64,000 bases of DNA from Marasmius tenuissimus (lineage: Eukaryota > Basidiomycota > Agaricomycetes > Agaricales > Marasmiaceae): assembly GCA_029532415.1 (NCBI GenBank), contig JAQOTA010000054.1, positions 3,472,001-3,536,000 of the forward strand, given 5' to 3'. The notes below the pieces were generated by a model. That model made no database searches and was not told the DNA's origin. It worked only from the letters and a program-made list of their open reading frames with translations. Below, in pieces: positions 45,074 to 57,511 of this stretch. A program made the translations under genes and the position numbers. Numbering within the stretch: position 1 is the stretch's first letter; each line of letters opens with the position of its first letter.

Positions 45074-47499
45074 TCATGATCTCTTTGGCCGACCCGCCCT
45101 TTGTCCCCTGTGAAACCCGCTCCACGCGTCTTGGAGAAAGACGTTGTCCCACATACTATCGGAAGAAGAGGGCTCAAAAGGGGGAGAGTTTGTCTCGCCT
45201 CCAATCGGGGAGGCCTCGAAGGGGTTTAGAAGCGGAAAGGTAAGTAAGGTACTTGAAGAACGTACCCCTAACGGTTGTCCTGGGTCAGGGTTGTGGGGGA
45301 GAGTAGCAGAAGGGATCTCCGGTAAGGGTCTCGACGTGGTCGATCGTGACGGCGAGCGTGGCATCCGAAAAGTAACACCAGCAGAAGATGCTTCCCCTGG
45401 AACAGTACCTCCTGCCTCGTGGTCGAGCAGAGATGAACGGCGTAATTGCAATTGCAGTTGTTCGACGAGGCCACATCGATCGCATACCTTCCGTCAAGGG
45501 GATTAATTTGTTAGGCAGGATAACCAATACTTCAGCGAATATCGCTCACAAATTTTCCCGAGCGTTGTATACTTCTTTTCCATGAAGAAGGGTTCGTGGT
45601 GCCACATCTAAAACAGGTGTTGGGTGGGACAGCGGTGTATGGTAGTGCAGATCTCCTGGCCGCAGCGGGTGCTCTAATGGGTGCCCTCAGAGGGCGAGCC
45701 GCCAAGGGTGGTTGTGAGGACCAATCATTGTCACCAAGGGGAGGGGGCATGAGGGAATCATCTGTATCCTCCGTCCTCCATCCGTGGAGAGGCTCAGGGA
45801 ATGAGTCCGTTGCAGAAGGTGGGAGCCATGGCCTGGCAGGTTGTGGTGCCTCGGCCATTTCTGGAGAAGAGTGGAGGTCATCTTTAGGCCGTGGTCCAAT
45901 AGGCTTCACTTTAACATTCAGCGTGATCGCGACTGGGCTCGAAGTTCCACTGGTGATCCCTACTGATTGGAAAGGGTCAATATGGTTCTCCCCTAATTTA
46001 TTCGCCACTTCCGTGGCACTCGGCCTCCTCGAGGGTTCATTTCTCCAACAACTTTCTGTGATCACCCATAGCCAGTCGGGACAGATCTCTGGTCGTGCGG
46101 GTCGTGATCCAGTAAGAACAGCCATGATGATCTGGACGTCCATTTTCTTCTCGCAAAAGGGTGTTTGTCCTGCGAGGATCTCGAGGATCGCCAGTTCCCC
46201 GTCGGTGCGAAGGCTTCCACAAACGTACCTCGTAAATTGTGCACCCAAGAGCGTAAATGTCTCTTGATCGTCGATTAGACACGTCAATATGGTCCGGATT
46301 CATTAATTCTGGCGCAAGCCACGGTAGGGAGCCCCGAGCTACTGCCTGACTAGCACTCGAGTGAATTCGTGCTTTCAGGGATTCGGTTTCTATCGTGGCG
46401 AGTCCAAAATCGGTAACGCAGCATTGTCCATCGTCGGACACGAGTACATTGACCTAAAGTGTAGAGTGAGAAACATGTCCACGAAATCTAGTCGAACACT
46501 CACTCACGCCTTTGAGGTCGCTGTGGATGATCGGAGGATGATGCTCGTGGAGATATTGTATACCTTGGCTAATTTGGTGTATCTATAAGCTCATGAGCTC
46601 AACACAGGAAGATAGCACGAAAACCAACCATCTTCACTCTATCGTCCAAGCCTCCCCCGTGCGTTTCGAAGTACGAGATTACATCGCCATTGGGCATCCA
46701 TGGAGAGACGATGCAATAGGTCGGCTCAAACAAGGTGCCGTTTATCCCTAGAAAACGAAGGATGTTCGGGTGCCGAAGTTGCCTCCAGATGAGCACTTCG
46801 TTTCCTAGTTGCTAGACGAGGCTCGACTCAGAGCCATAATCACAACCAATTTCCTGAACGCACTTTCTGGAGGGTTCTCTCGTTAAAGTTGGCTGTGAAT
46901 ACGCGGAGAACCTTGAGACAAACAGATTGCGTGTTGTCGAGATATCCTTTCCATATGTCCTATGAGGGCTTGAGATAATTGTGAGCTCTACTCGTGAAGA
47001 CCATCCTTACTGAAGATGCTCCTCCTGAAACAGGGTGCGTTCCTTCTTTCGTGAGATTGGATATATATATGGACTTCGGAAGGGTACCATGTCGCTTGTT
47101 CAGAAGAAACAGACATCGAGTGCAGGCATTTCGCAAGGAGTTATCGTTCTGGCTCTCTTCGCTATCCAAATGCTAAGTGCGTTAGACAAGGTTAGACGAG
47201 TGCGTAAACCTTGACACGGTTATAAGAGCCAGACCAGCTGCACCGTTTCCATAACCGAGGGCGCTGTTTGTGTGCAAATACCCTCTATGGCATTCTCTAT
47301 GTCATGCTGATGGTCATGCAAATGCCGAATGAAGTTTTCCGGGGTCCAAGATGTCGGAGCATTGTAAGTCGTTGAGGCCCTGTAAATTTTCAGAGAGAAA
47401 AGTCAGGTTTTCATAACAGTAAAATGTCCTATTTGCGACGCACTGATCATCCCAGACCCAGACCGAGCTACCTAAATGGTACCCCTCTCTTTCTCCCAT
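45074..47499 (-). CDS. TKL-like protein kinase with C-terminal GATA-type zinc finger
   Basis: Start ATG at 47499 (MGERE) spliced to ASTTYNAPTSWTPENFIRHL; a second intron leads to LDSEESQNDNSLRNAC. Kinase features in order: Gly-loop-like VSGGASSDIWKG, Lys in VCLKVLRVF, LIWRQLRHPNILRFLGING, catalytic loop IIHSDLKG (HSD for HRD), CVTDFGLAT, WLAPELMN, RSRDIYALGCTIYE and WRNEPSRRPSA. All catalytic residues are present. One continuous exon (about 45545-46200) runs from the end of the C-lobe through a Pro-rich linker into CFRCGTTNPSSWKRSIQRSG. A 5'-GTGAGC intron joins in phase to KFVCDRCGLVEQLQLQLRRS. The finger is C-x2-C-x19-C-x2-C with the GTTNPSSWKR signature of GATA factors. The tail to 45074 is Ser/Pro-rich. 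Such a kinase-GATA fusion is unusual. Confidence 0.82.
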
Positions 47500-48220
47500 C
47501 CGTAACTGCAGAAGACTGAGTTTTTAGCAGAACTTGACATAGCCCGATAGCTACGCACCTGTGACAATTCAGCATGAGATCAATCAGATTTGGAAGCGGG
47601 TTCATCGATTCCGAACGATGATGACGGTCACGGAAGGATAGTTCGGGATACTATTATATGCCGAGCCAATTGATAACGTCGATAGAACCGAGGTTCATCG
47701 GTTTAGCTTGAACCCCATGGATACCACAACATATTGTTGGAGCACTCGCCTAGCTGTCGATGTCAAACTGACGATTCTCCGGTGAAAGGAGAAATTCAGC
47801 TGAATCCACGCTTGTAAGTGATTCCGACCAATGCTGATACTTACCACTTATTGGACCACTTAATACTATTCCAAACAGCCTACAGACTGCACAGTGCTCA
47901 AAGGTTTCTCCCGAAGCAACACAGATCGCCGTTTCTGCCCCGCCTAGGGCTTTCTGATCGCTTGCGAGCGACACAGCAAATTCAAAAAATTCGTTGAGCC
48001 ACTCTTGACTCGTGTCCGCACTTCCTTCGGCCCCAAACCATGAGATTAACCGTCAACGTCAGGCAAGAATGACTCGCATATCTATCTAGACGCCTCCGAT
48101 CGGTTCAGACTCTGTGAAAAGCCTCCTGTCAGGTTGAGTTGCAGTATAATATGCTTGCCACCGTTCCAACAACACCATCACACTCAGCCAGTCCCAACTT
48201 GCCTTCAAATACCAATCAGC
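47500..48220. other. divergent promoter region
   Basis: Shared upstream region of the kinase (-) and the TupA-like gene (+). No gene recognised. Confidence 0.4.
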
Positions 48221-49426
48221 ATGCAACTCAAGCCAGAACAGCTGCTCGTACCTTCCACATCACCCGGTGGCGTTCTAAGCCAAAGCTCCTCCACCGCTCC
48301 CGTCCCTAAAGCTGTGTACAATGGAGGTTACCAGGACGCGTCTGAGATCCTCTTGCGCGTCGCGAACGGTGGCGCCGGTCAATCCGGCCTTGTTGAAGCC
48401 CTTGCAAATGCCTTCATCAAGTATTCTGTCGAAAACGAATCCACGCCATTTTTGGTGCGTCATCCCAACGGGACTGCGACATATTGTATCTCTGATTATT
48501 GCTTCGACCGTTCTAGGTTGCTTGGATTCTTGGAGACACAACCGAGAGTCTGGATTACATCGCAGCTAGACAAGCAGACGTTGCTCTTACTTACAACGAT
48601 GCGGCCGAGACCCAAAGTATCGCGTCTGGGGCGTCTGTTGAGAAAGACCTCGTGTTCTTCGTGAGTTTGACAGCCCCCGATCGTGCCACGAAATTGCATA
48701 ACTAACTTTGGATGCTAGGACCACTTCTATCTCGTCGGTCCGCGATCCAACCCAGCACACCTCTCGAGCACCGATACCGTGTCGCAGATATTCAATAAGA
48801 TTGTAGCGTCCGGAAAAGCAGACGAGGACGTGAGTCGACATTCAAACCCTTCCATCGCAGGTGCAACTCCGGGACTCACATCACCTCTTTCACAGAACCC
48901 GCCCAAAGACCGTCCGGCCACTCGATTCCTTAGTCGTTTCGACAAGAGTGCAACGAACATAAAGGATTCTGAGCTCTTTATCAGAATTGGTCAGGTGGAT
49001 AGTTTTCTCTCTCTCCTCGCGTATTCAGGCTCAAGAACTATATACAAGGTCCCTTGGGCACAAACAGCCTCAACCTGGTATCACAAATACCCTCACTACC
49101 CTCTCGAAGCTCTCGAGGAGGCCTCTACCAAATCCGAATACACCATCACGGATAAAGGCACCTGGCTATCTTCCCCAACCTCGGTAACTGACAAACTGGC
49201 CATTTACAAGGGTGGCAATGAGTCCACGACCACATCCGGGGGCTCGAACGACGACGCCGCTCTCCTTCTGAACCCTTGCACGGCCGTGCTTTCAGCCCAT
49301 CCCAGCAACCAGGGGGTGGCAGAATCATTCATGAGTTGGCTTGTGAGCAAGGATGGCGGTCAAAAGGTCGTGGGGGAATTCAAAAATAAAGACGGGAAAG
49401 TATTGTACACTCCAGTCGTGGTTTGA
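48221..49426 (+). CDS. TupA-like (tungstate-type) periplasmic-binding-fold protein
   Basis: Exons 48221-48454, 48517-48660, 48719-48829, 48896-48994 and 49049-49426 join in phase to 321 aa. The last two introns are in frame, so longer forms are possible. Start ATG at 48221 (MQLKPEQLLVPST). Blocks match bacterial/archaeal tungstate-binding proteins: GGAGQSGLVEALANAFIKY, ADVALTYNDAAETQSIASG, FFDHFYLVGPRSNPAHL, PATRFLSRFDKSATNIKDSE, TWYHKYPHYPLEALEEASTK, YTITDKGTWLS and a C-terminal LVSKDGGQKVVGEF. The fold binds small oxyanions in prokaryotic ABC importers. In fungi no ABC partner is expected, and the ligand is unknown. No signal peptide is evident. Confidence 0.8.
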
Positions 49427-49901
49427 GTCACTGAAGGGATGCGTGACCGTTGAGGGGAGAACTGGAGTATCGGCACCTGTATACTACAAGTAATTCACTA
49501 GATGTACAACGATACCGACCTATGTCAGTCTGATATATAGTATACCAGTCACCCCACACAAATTCAAGCATGACTGTAGCCAAAGAAATGAAACTGATGC
49601 GGTGTCTGAGATAGAGCGAGCTAACAGCGGAGGCGATGGAATGATAGTCATTAAAGGTGAAGGTTGAAACGTTAAACCTCGGACGATGAAGATGACCGAA
49701 AATGTTGATAGACACCGGTGGACCGCAGGCGGGAGAAGGGAGGAAAAAAGGAGAGATATCGTTCGACCCTTAGGGGAGACAGCGTATGTGAGCCTCGACG
49801 AGTCCCTCGCGTCAACAAAGGTTATGATTTCTGAAGCTGGTGGATGAGTATTGGCGAGTTGAAAAATTCTTGCCGCCGCAATTGAACTATCGTACCTAAG
49901 G
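49427..49901. other. convergent intergenic region
   Basis: Between the 3' ends of the TupA-like gene (+) and the HET gene (-). Nothing else seen. Confidence 0.4.
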
Positions 49902-51908
49902 CTAAATCGCCTCGGGACCACCCAAATAAAACTGTCTTCTCTTTCCTTGGAGAATGAGATAGTTGGAGGATGTCCAGAACCCAAAGGATGATACCTTGTG
50001 GAACCGTTCCGGAGCGTGCTCCTCAATCACCAGTACGAACGCGTCTCCCTCGGGTTCCGGGTCATCCGCGTCGATAATGTGGCCAACCCGCATGCCCAGA
50101 AAAACCATAAATGCTCGAGGGTTCTCATCGAGCTTTTGCGTGTCAGAAGCTGCCGGGCAGATTCGCCATAAAGATTCGTCTTCGGCAGCAAAGTGCATGA
50201 AGCCGTCTTTTTCTTTGGGGCCGGTGTTCTGGTCAACGTCCGGCGCTTCATTATCCGAGGCTCGTGTTATGCGAACGGCGGCACTTGTGAATGTGAAATA
50301 CCCGTCCTTATCCATGGTTCCACCGGGGACATTGTCCAACCAACGGAACGTTGGGATGTTCTCGATTTCTCGGACCATTTCTATTTCCTCGCCGTCTCTC
50401 TTCTTTACCAGTGCTTTCCCAGCCACACTGGTCATCGGGAAACGAGGAAAAGTGCAGATATGAGGCCCAGGTTCCAATGTGAACAGCGCGGCCAACCAGC
50501 TCGCTGTTTTTCCTCTGCGCAGTATCTCAGAGGCAAGGGCGATCGTAGCACCCAGGCGATCGTCTTTCTTAAACTTGGCGGTATCGAGGCTGATGTCAAA
50601 CAATTGCATGATACTGAAGACCATGTCTACTGGGCGCGACGATGTCCGTATGAACGATGCCCGCCATATTGCTTGCTCCCGCCACTCTTGACGACCACGG
50701 TAGGTGTCTCTGGATGCCGTTCGAGCCATCTGAAGCAAGTCGCATTCTGTATACCCACCCAATATAGAGGGATTATCCGACATATCGGCTGGGGGTGGCA
50801 TATCTAGCAAAGACAAGCATTGAGTACACGCGGGATAGTAGATTGTTCACTCACTTGTCATCTGCCAACCAGGACTCTCGGTCGCAGAATCCAATAGTTC
50901 ATCTAGTGGCATCCAAGCAGCAACCCCTGATCTCCTCATGGCCTTCAAATACTGATGGGAAATTATCTCTTCATCTGCATCTAGTTGAGAAGACGTAAAG
51001 TCCTGCCCTTTGCAATCTTCGCAATTCTTCAGCACTTTGTCGACTTCGTCGCCTTCGTGGAAGAAATCCCTCGAAAAGAGAAAGAGAACTACGACTTTCT
51101 CTGGTAGTAGAGCTTCCTGAAGGGTCCATCCTCTATGAATCCAAGCTGTTTCCTCATCCAATTTAACAAGACGTCCAATGCCTCCAGGTAGCACGACGCA
51201 CACCATGCACGACTTGTATATCCGATACATGTGTGAAATCTGCCAGTGCTTGTCCGATCCATCCTCCTGTAAGATGCAGAGGCGATCCATCCAAAGGAGA
51301 GGGTCAACAGCAAACTGTAGACCGAGGGAGACAGCATTGCAAACGTGCTTCAGGACGTCGAGGCTAATTGGGTCACCATCTTCCGCTCCCTTGACAGAGA
51401 AAGTTCCGATTTCCTCCTCCCAGTCTGAGCTTAGGGGGTTTCCCCGCCATACATAAGAAATCACCGCGTACGGCACTTCGGGAAACTGTTCGAATTCGTA
51501 GATGCACAGCTCATCCTCGTGAATGAGACGATAACAATCGACTAATCGAAACCTGCGTGGCGTAGCATCTGGAGCGATATCGAGGGTGGTATTCCTCACC
51601 TCTTGTAGTGGCTTGCAGAAAATGAGTTGTCCGCCCTGGACTTCAACTGGAGTTCCACCGACCGGGAGCGCTCGACGATTGGGACCTGGAGATATCGGAG
51701 GAGGTGGCGGGGCTACAGACGAAGCTGGTAAAGGGGCAGAAGAAGAGGACGGAGGAGCTGGCGAAGAAGACGACGGTGGAGGAACTGTAGAGCTGTGGGC
51801 TTGGGCCGACTGACTCTGGATTGACCGACTCCGCCTCGTAAATCTCTTGAGATTGCCCAGTATTCTCTTTATTGCAGCCCTGAACTTCATCACGAACAGC
51901 GGCGCCAT
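49902..51908 (-). CDS. HET-domain protein (complete)
   Basis: CDS complement(49902..50803,50855..51908), 651 aa, one 51-nt intron in phase. The N-terminus (MAPLFVMKFRAAIKRILGNL) is basic and is followed by a Ser/Pro/Ala-rich tract (PPPSSSSPAPPSSSSAPLPA). HET domain blocks: PYAVISYVWRGN, PISLDVLKHVCNAV, LLWMDRLCILQEDGSDKHWQ..HMYRIYKSC and WIHRGWTLQEALLPEKVVVL. The C-terminal half (RPVDMVFSIMQLFDI, DRLGATIALASEIL, GPHICTFPRFPM) is shared with the partial gene at the left window edge. Such proteins mediate vegetative incompatibility and cell death in ascomycetes; in basidiomycetes their role is less known. The frame is intact. Confidence 0.88.
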
Positions 51909-52408
51909 GCCTCAGAGGCGCGAGCAAATCGAAGGAGGGCAATAGACGGTGTAGTTCGTGTCGCGATTGGGCCACCTATCACAAGTCGTGTGATTGCTAA
52001 CGATTTCTGAGGCGAATAGGTTCCTCTTTGTCCCAGCGCGATTCGAGAATATCGTCCAGCAGGTGGGAGTAGATGGCAGCAGACATGCAGCAGATTCGTG
52101 GCCTCGGATAACGCGGACTCTGCTGAAGTTAGAAGTTAGTACAGAAGCCGCCCACGGGCCGTTCGGCCGTTCAAATTCTCGACTTTCGACAGCCCTACCA
52201 ACGGCGCGACGAATAATAGCTGGACATACAGCAATACCGATCTAAGAGGACAGCCCGTTACATACAATACACGAAGAGCAGAGACAATAGTATAACCAAA
52301 AACTGAACAAACCCATACGATATCCAAAAAAAAAGAGATAGATGTAGCTAGATTACATTCCGTTGAAAAAGATATCAATACCTATAAAGATAACGAGGCC
52401 CAGTACAA
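51909..52408. other. intergenic
   Basis: No gene recognised; promoter of the HET gene and 3' flank of the PB1 gene. Confidence 0.4.
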
Positions 52409-54794
52409 TCAATGTACGCCTCCGCTGCCTGAGGCTGCAGGCGGGATAGTGGGCGGTCTCAACAACTCATGAACGAGTGTTGTCGCAATGTCTTCCTCTT
52501 TGTCTGCCGTCATGATAGTTATATCAGACGGTAGCAAAGCTGTGACTCTTGATGGCAAATCAGGATGTGCCCGAGTCGTGAAACCCATCTGTAAAGTCAT
52601 TGAGCAACCGAGTACAGATTGACGGAGGGAACGAACTCACGTCGCCGAGTTTCTTAATGATTCTTCTCAACGAACGCTCTATGGGATCTATTTGTTGGTC
52701 AGACACCCTCCTACTGGCTGTGTCTGAGCTCCGGCGAAGAGTACTGCTACGATGAGGGGCAGATGGAACACGAGCGAGCTCGAACGAAGGATATCGCCCG
52801 TGACCATTGCTTATCATCCGAGCCGGGTCTGCAGGAGGCGGGGGTTCTCGCGGTAGCGGAGGTTCTCGCGGTGGTAGCGGTTCTCGTGGTGGCAGAGGCC
52901 CTCGCAATGGCGAGGGCCCAATGGGATGAGGGTGAATCGCTGAGATGTCTGCAAGGGGGGTGTGAATTTGCTCGTGCGACCTAGACAAACATCAAGTTTA
53001 AAAAGGCTGATAGAGAAGTGAAAGGGAAGGAACATACATATCCCCACGGTTCACATATTGCTCAATAAGCCGCCTTTCCCTCTCTTCCTTCTCCCTTCGT
53101 CTCTCTTCTCGATCAGCTCTGTACCGCTCCTTCTCGGCCTTATACAATAGCTTTGCCGCCTCGACCTGGGCTCTAAGATCTTGTGAGTGTTTCTTAGGGC
53201 GGCGGTGGGAACGACTTCCTATGGTCAAGTTCGATGTTGGCATGTGAGGTAGTGGCGGTCGTTCACTGGGTGTGCGATGATATGAATAAAGTCCCCGCGA
53301 CTGAGGAGGAATGGGCCCTCCTGAGGGAAGTGGAGGTCCATGCCCACCCCAATCAGGCCCTTTGTGAATTTGGCCGGGACGAGACCAGGTTTCCGAACTC
53401 GAACGACGGTGCTGACCACCAGGTTCGGAGGGGCTGGTATTAGGAATGGCAGATGGGATGCTCCTGCTGTTGGTTGCGCTGTCCACCTTGGCATTGGGAG
53501 CGGACGTCCCAACCGCCTGCCCGACAGTCCTGAACAAAGCGCCCAGTGCATCTGCAACTTGTCTTCCCGCTTCCTCATCTAGTGAATTCAAACCTTCCGC
53601 AACGCTGTCGTGTAAAGACTGGATCGAGTCGCGCTGTCCGGGCTGGCTCCAATAGCTACCTGCCGCAGCGTTCTGCAAGATATGCGTAACACGCTCCGAT
53701 AGTTCTGGATGAGTGGAAATGACAGTAGTCAGAGTGGATAAGAGGCTGGCAATGTCAGTCGACAAGGATGCCTTTGCCTGTCTCTTCTCGAGGGACGCTT
53801 GGTCGAGAGAGAGCTTGTCGAGTGCAGGTAGTGGAGGGTCCTCTGAGGATGGAATTGACTCGACGGCAGTGTGAACGGGAATCGAGCTGAGTGGAACGGA
53901 GACATTCGAAGGAGTACGTGGTGGAAGGTCTCGAACAGAGCTTCTGGGTGTACTTTCGTTGCCAATGGCGGTAGCAGCGAGGGAAGTGTGGCGTGAACGG
54001 GACTGTCGCGAAGTGCGCGAACTGTGGGAGCTGCGGCTCTTGGAAGGCACGAACAGGCCGACACTAGCTTGACGACCCAAAACATGAATATCTGGCTTCT
54101 CTCCCTGGCCTTCTGAGTCTATCACGGAGACTATTGACGATACGTCATCGTCATCCTCCGCCAATCCTTGTAACTCCTCCTCCTCCTCTTCCTCCACATC
54201 CAGAGCGCGACCCTTTCCCTTGTCCGGACGAGGTGTGGGTGTACGGACAGATGAAGTTTTGGAAGATGGAGGTGAATCTTTAGCAACGGAAGCGTCACTT
54301 GAGAGGGCCTCGATAAAAGCATGAAGAGAACCTTCTTGCTCCGGGGCGTTGAGATTTCCGGGAAAAATGTTCCCAAACGGTGGAAAGCTCTGCCAGTCTT
54401 CATCAATGTTGAAGGGTAGACCATCGCTGAGATTTCCTCCAAACGTATTCCGTGCAGCTGCGGACCGTGGCGTCGTTGGGAGTGACTTCTCCGATTTCGA
54501 CCTCTGACTACGCGCCGAGCTGAGGTCCAAAACGGACAACTTGATCGGTTCTCCCGTCATCCACTTTCCTCCCTGATCCAAATCTTGGTAGAAGTCCTCC
54601 AGCTCCTCCTGCGTGCTCATTGTGACCTCGTCTTCTTCAGAATCGATGTATGAAACGGCCACTTTGTTCATAGGTATATCGAATAGCGAGTGAATCTTGT
54701 CGGACAGCGCAAGCCATGTCGGACGAGCTTGGAACATAGCTCTACGCGTCTGATCATAAGCGGTAAGCTTGAACTGTATAATGTTCGGGTTCAT
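52409..54794 (-). CDS. PB1-domain protein with disordered and charged regions
   Basis: Start ATG at 54794 (MNPNIIQFKLTAYDQTRRAM). Residues ~5-95 form a PB1 domain: FKLTAYDQTRRAMFQ, WLALSDKIHSLFDI, VAVSYIDSEEDEVTMSTQEE (the acidic OPCA-like loop) and LEDFYQDLDQ. A long Ser-rich region follows with an acidic run VEEEEEEELQGLAEDDDD, a helical piece around ILQNAAAGSYWSQPGQRD, and a charged coiled coil (EKERYRADREERRREKEERE). An intron starting GTATGT (about 52985-53046) joins MYVNRGDM-type sequence to SHEQIHTPLADISA and a PLPPREP repeat. A last intron (about 52591-52642) joins KKLGD to MGFTTRAHPDLPSRVTALLP. About 780 aa. Likely a scaffold that pairs with another PB1 protein; partner unknown. Confidence 0.82.
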
Positions 54795-55641
54795 GGAGGC
54801 AAGGGGAACGGTCGTGGCGGAAGTTCCAGTTTGGGTTACAATGGGCGAAGAAGTTCAACCTCGGGAGATGATGACAATTTCAAACTCCGCTTGCTAGCAT
54901 AGCCACAATCTAATCTTATCCTCGTGCCTTGTTCTCTCCCTCAAAAACTTCTTGAATTCCAACCATCATCTTGAATCTTCTCGAGTCTCGACCATCGCTT
55001 CAGGGGTGGTTTTGATCCATCACCGCGGTTACATCGACTCACTGTGGGCCAATGCTGTATTCAATGGACGCTTTCCACTGCTTGACTGCTCAACTGCAAC
55101 AAGTAGTGGACCGTTTCATACTAACCGGGGTCCATCAGTTGATAGTGGCCCCGTGGGGACTGCTTAGGTAGAAATGCTCCACAATCCTTCTAGAGGCATA
55201 AATGCTGTATAACGCATTCATCGTACGCAGCAACCTCCAATCCGACTCGACGGGGTCGCCCACTGTTCTTGTATCAAGGTATGTTTCACCAGATCCAGAG
55301 CTTGGACTCATACACACGGCACGCTTGTGTTCTCTTGAAAGGAACATACAACACTGCGTGTAGCACTGCGTCAGATGTCATAGGATGGGCAGAATCCCAC
55401 CGTCCCAGGGGCTGGATTCATACAAGAGCGCCAATGCTGTTCAGAAACGTCAATTTGGTTGCGAACCAGGAAGCTTCAAGTACATAAAGTGAATATATCG
55501 TGGAGTATTTCCCGCACTACACGGCGGCTTTGACACCTGGCGCTAGCGCCGACGCACGGCGGTATAAAAGGTCATCTGCTTTCTTCAAGCTGCTTCCCAT
55601 TTACTCCCCCATATTCGCACATCCACAACTGACCGGCAGCC
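54795..55641. promoter_or_regulatory. divergent promoter region with a TATA-like box
   Basis: Lies between the PB1 gene (-) and the membrane-protein gene (+). A TATAAAAG box at about 55563 is roughly 80 bp before the ATG at 55642 and fits as the core promoter of that gene. Confidence 0.5.
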
Positions 55642-57511
55642 ATGAATTCGAACGCGTTTGGGGCCGTCTTGCACGGCGTGTTGGAGCATGTCGAGGCGGC
55701 ACAAGCAGCACTGATTGAGGAGAAGCGGTCCGTTTTCGCGACAAATGCAAGCTGTTACTTCTACCCTACTTGCTTGAAAGTACTAAAGCAGACTGCTGCA
55801 GTGTGTTGGGTTCGCAGGATTTACGATACTAATATGGGATCATATCGATACCTTTGCCATGGAGGTGTGTATCCGATTCGCTCAGGCCCGCAACGCATAC
55901 CACTGACTCTGATCGTTGGTACCTCTTCAGGTGGAGTACATCTGGCTGCAGGAGAAATCATGGCGTCGGTATTTGCCGCTCTTGAGATAGCTAAAATTAT
56001 GCTGACCTCCTCACAGTGGTTTATCTTTTCCTTGTCGTGAGTTGTTCCCCTTCCATTTCGCGAGTCTTCCACCAAGAACGAATATTTGTACTCCAGAATC
56101 GATATCTGATACCCCTCGGGTTCATTATCAACCTCTATGGTACGCTCCCGCTCCAGGTCCTCCCATGCAATCGAACTCAAAGGAACTATAGTCTACACGG
56201 CTGGTCTCTCAAACGAGGTGCGCTCCTTTGGTTCTGCCCTCTCGTTCACTGAATCATACCTCCATTTCAGACGTTAGTCCCGCGACCCCCGATCGTGTCG
56301 CCTATTTACTAACCAACAATACAGATGCGACCAGTTCGTTAGATACGAGGGCTCCATGACCATGATTGGAATCACCATTGTTGGATTGATGATGCTAATA
56401 CGGTGAATAGACAATACCTCTGGACCACATTCCCCGCCTTACCCGCCTTACCTTCATTCCCGCCTAGCGTTTATTCACTCTACAGCAAGAACACGATCGT
56501 AGTCGTCGGCGTTGCATTATTGCTGGCCTTACATATTGGTATCAGTGCTTGGGCGCTGACACGCGGGGCTCGTGAGTAGAAGGTACTCTCAGCGAGAATA
56601 TCAGAGTCTGGTCTGACAGGATGACCCATTTCAGGTGTAGACCACGGCGACATACGGGGTTCGTTGTTTCCTTGCAACCAGCATCCCATTTCCCTCAACT
56701 CACTGCATGAGAACATAGCTTGCCACATGATATTCTATCCAAAGTTAGTGCCATGCCCTCTGCTCACCGTCAAACTTTCAACCTTTTGCTTGAAGGAATT
56801 CACGAGAGGAAGTCCTCACCTCTTCTACAGCGTGGCTTCCCCTCGCTTATGACACCGTTGTTCTCGCATTGACCTTGTATAGGGCGCTTTCATCGTTCAG
56901 AGAGGCTCCACTCTCTCGTCCCATCATGAAGCAGCTTCTCGAAGACGGGGTGATATATTACGGGTATGTCTTGATTTCTTCCCATGAAATTTGCGTGTCA
57001 CTAAGAAGAACTCAGCGTGATCTTGGCCATAACAATTGTTTTGACCGTGATGATGAGGGTGGCTGAGGATGGACTGAAGAATATCACAGCACAGTGAGTT
57101 CGTCAATCGTACCATCATCTTCCACGATGCCTAATCTTTGCGTTCCCGAATCTGTAAGGTTACACTTGTTGTGAGTCACTCTCTCCCTCATTTGAATGAT
57201 GGTCCGGTAATTCAACACCTTTCCTCCAAACCCCTTTACAGGCTCACGGTAAGCTCGGACGAGTATTGATATCGACGCTCCCCGTTGCAGAATCTGAATC
57301 GCTCACACAGGTCACTATGATGTCTCGAATTACGCTCAATCTGAAGAAGTGTCGCTTTGCAAGCACTGCGGAGTCGCTGAATCCGAAGTTCTCGCGTCCC
57401 TCGACAACTTTTTATCGGCGGTCTGATGAATCTCAAGCCGTTGGAGCTGTGGCAACTCACGGGGAGATTCACGCCTTGTCAGCTCTGCCGCACCACTATA
57501 GCAGGACCTAA
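55642..57511 (+). CDS. DUF6533-type seven-TM membrane protein
   Basis: A gene of many small exons starting MNSNAFGAVLHGVLEHVEAA. After the first intron it reads FTILIWDHIDTFAMEVEYIW, the hallmark start of the basidiomycete DUF6533 family. Then come LVYLFLVNRYLIPLGFIINL, CDQFVRYEGSMTMIGITIVG with LMMLIR, VYSLYSKNTIVVVGVALLLA, CHMIFYPK, WLPLAYDTVVLALTLYRALS and LLEDGVIYYGVILAITIVLT. MMSRITLNLKK leads to a Ser/Arg cytoplasmic tail ending at 57511. The layout is a GPCR-like seven-span membrane protein; its function is unknown across the family. Exon joins near 56020 and 56590-56720 are less certain than the rest. Confidence 0.82.

Noticed and set aside
45596..46267. 223-codon plus-strand ORF over the kinase gene
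   Set aside because: Antisense shadow of the kinase/zinc-finger exon.
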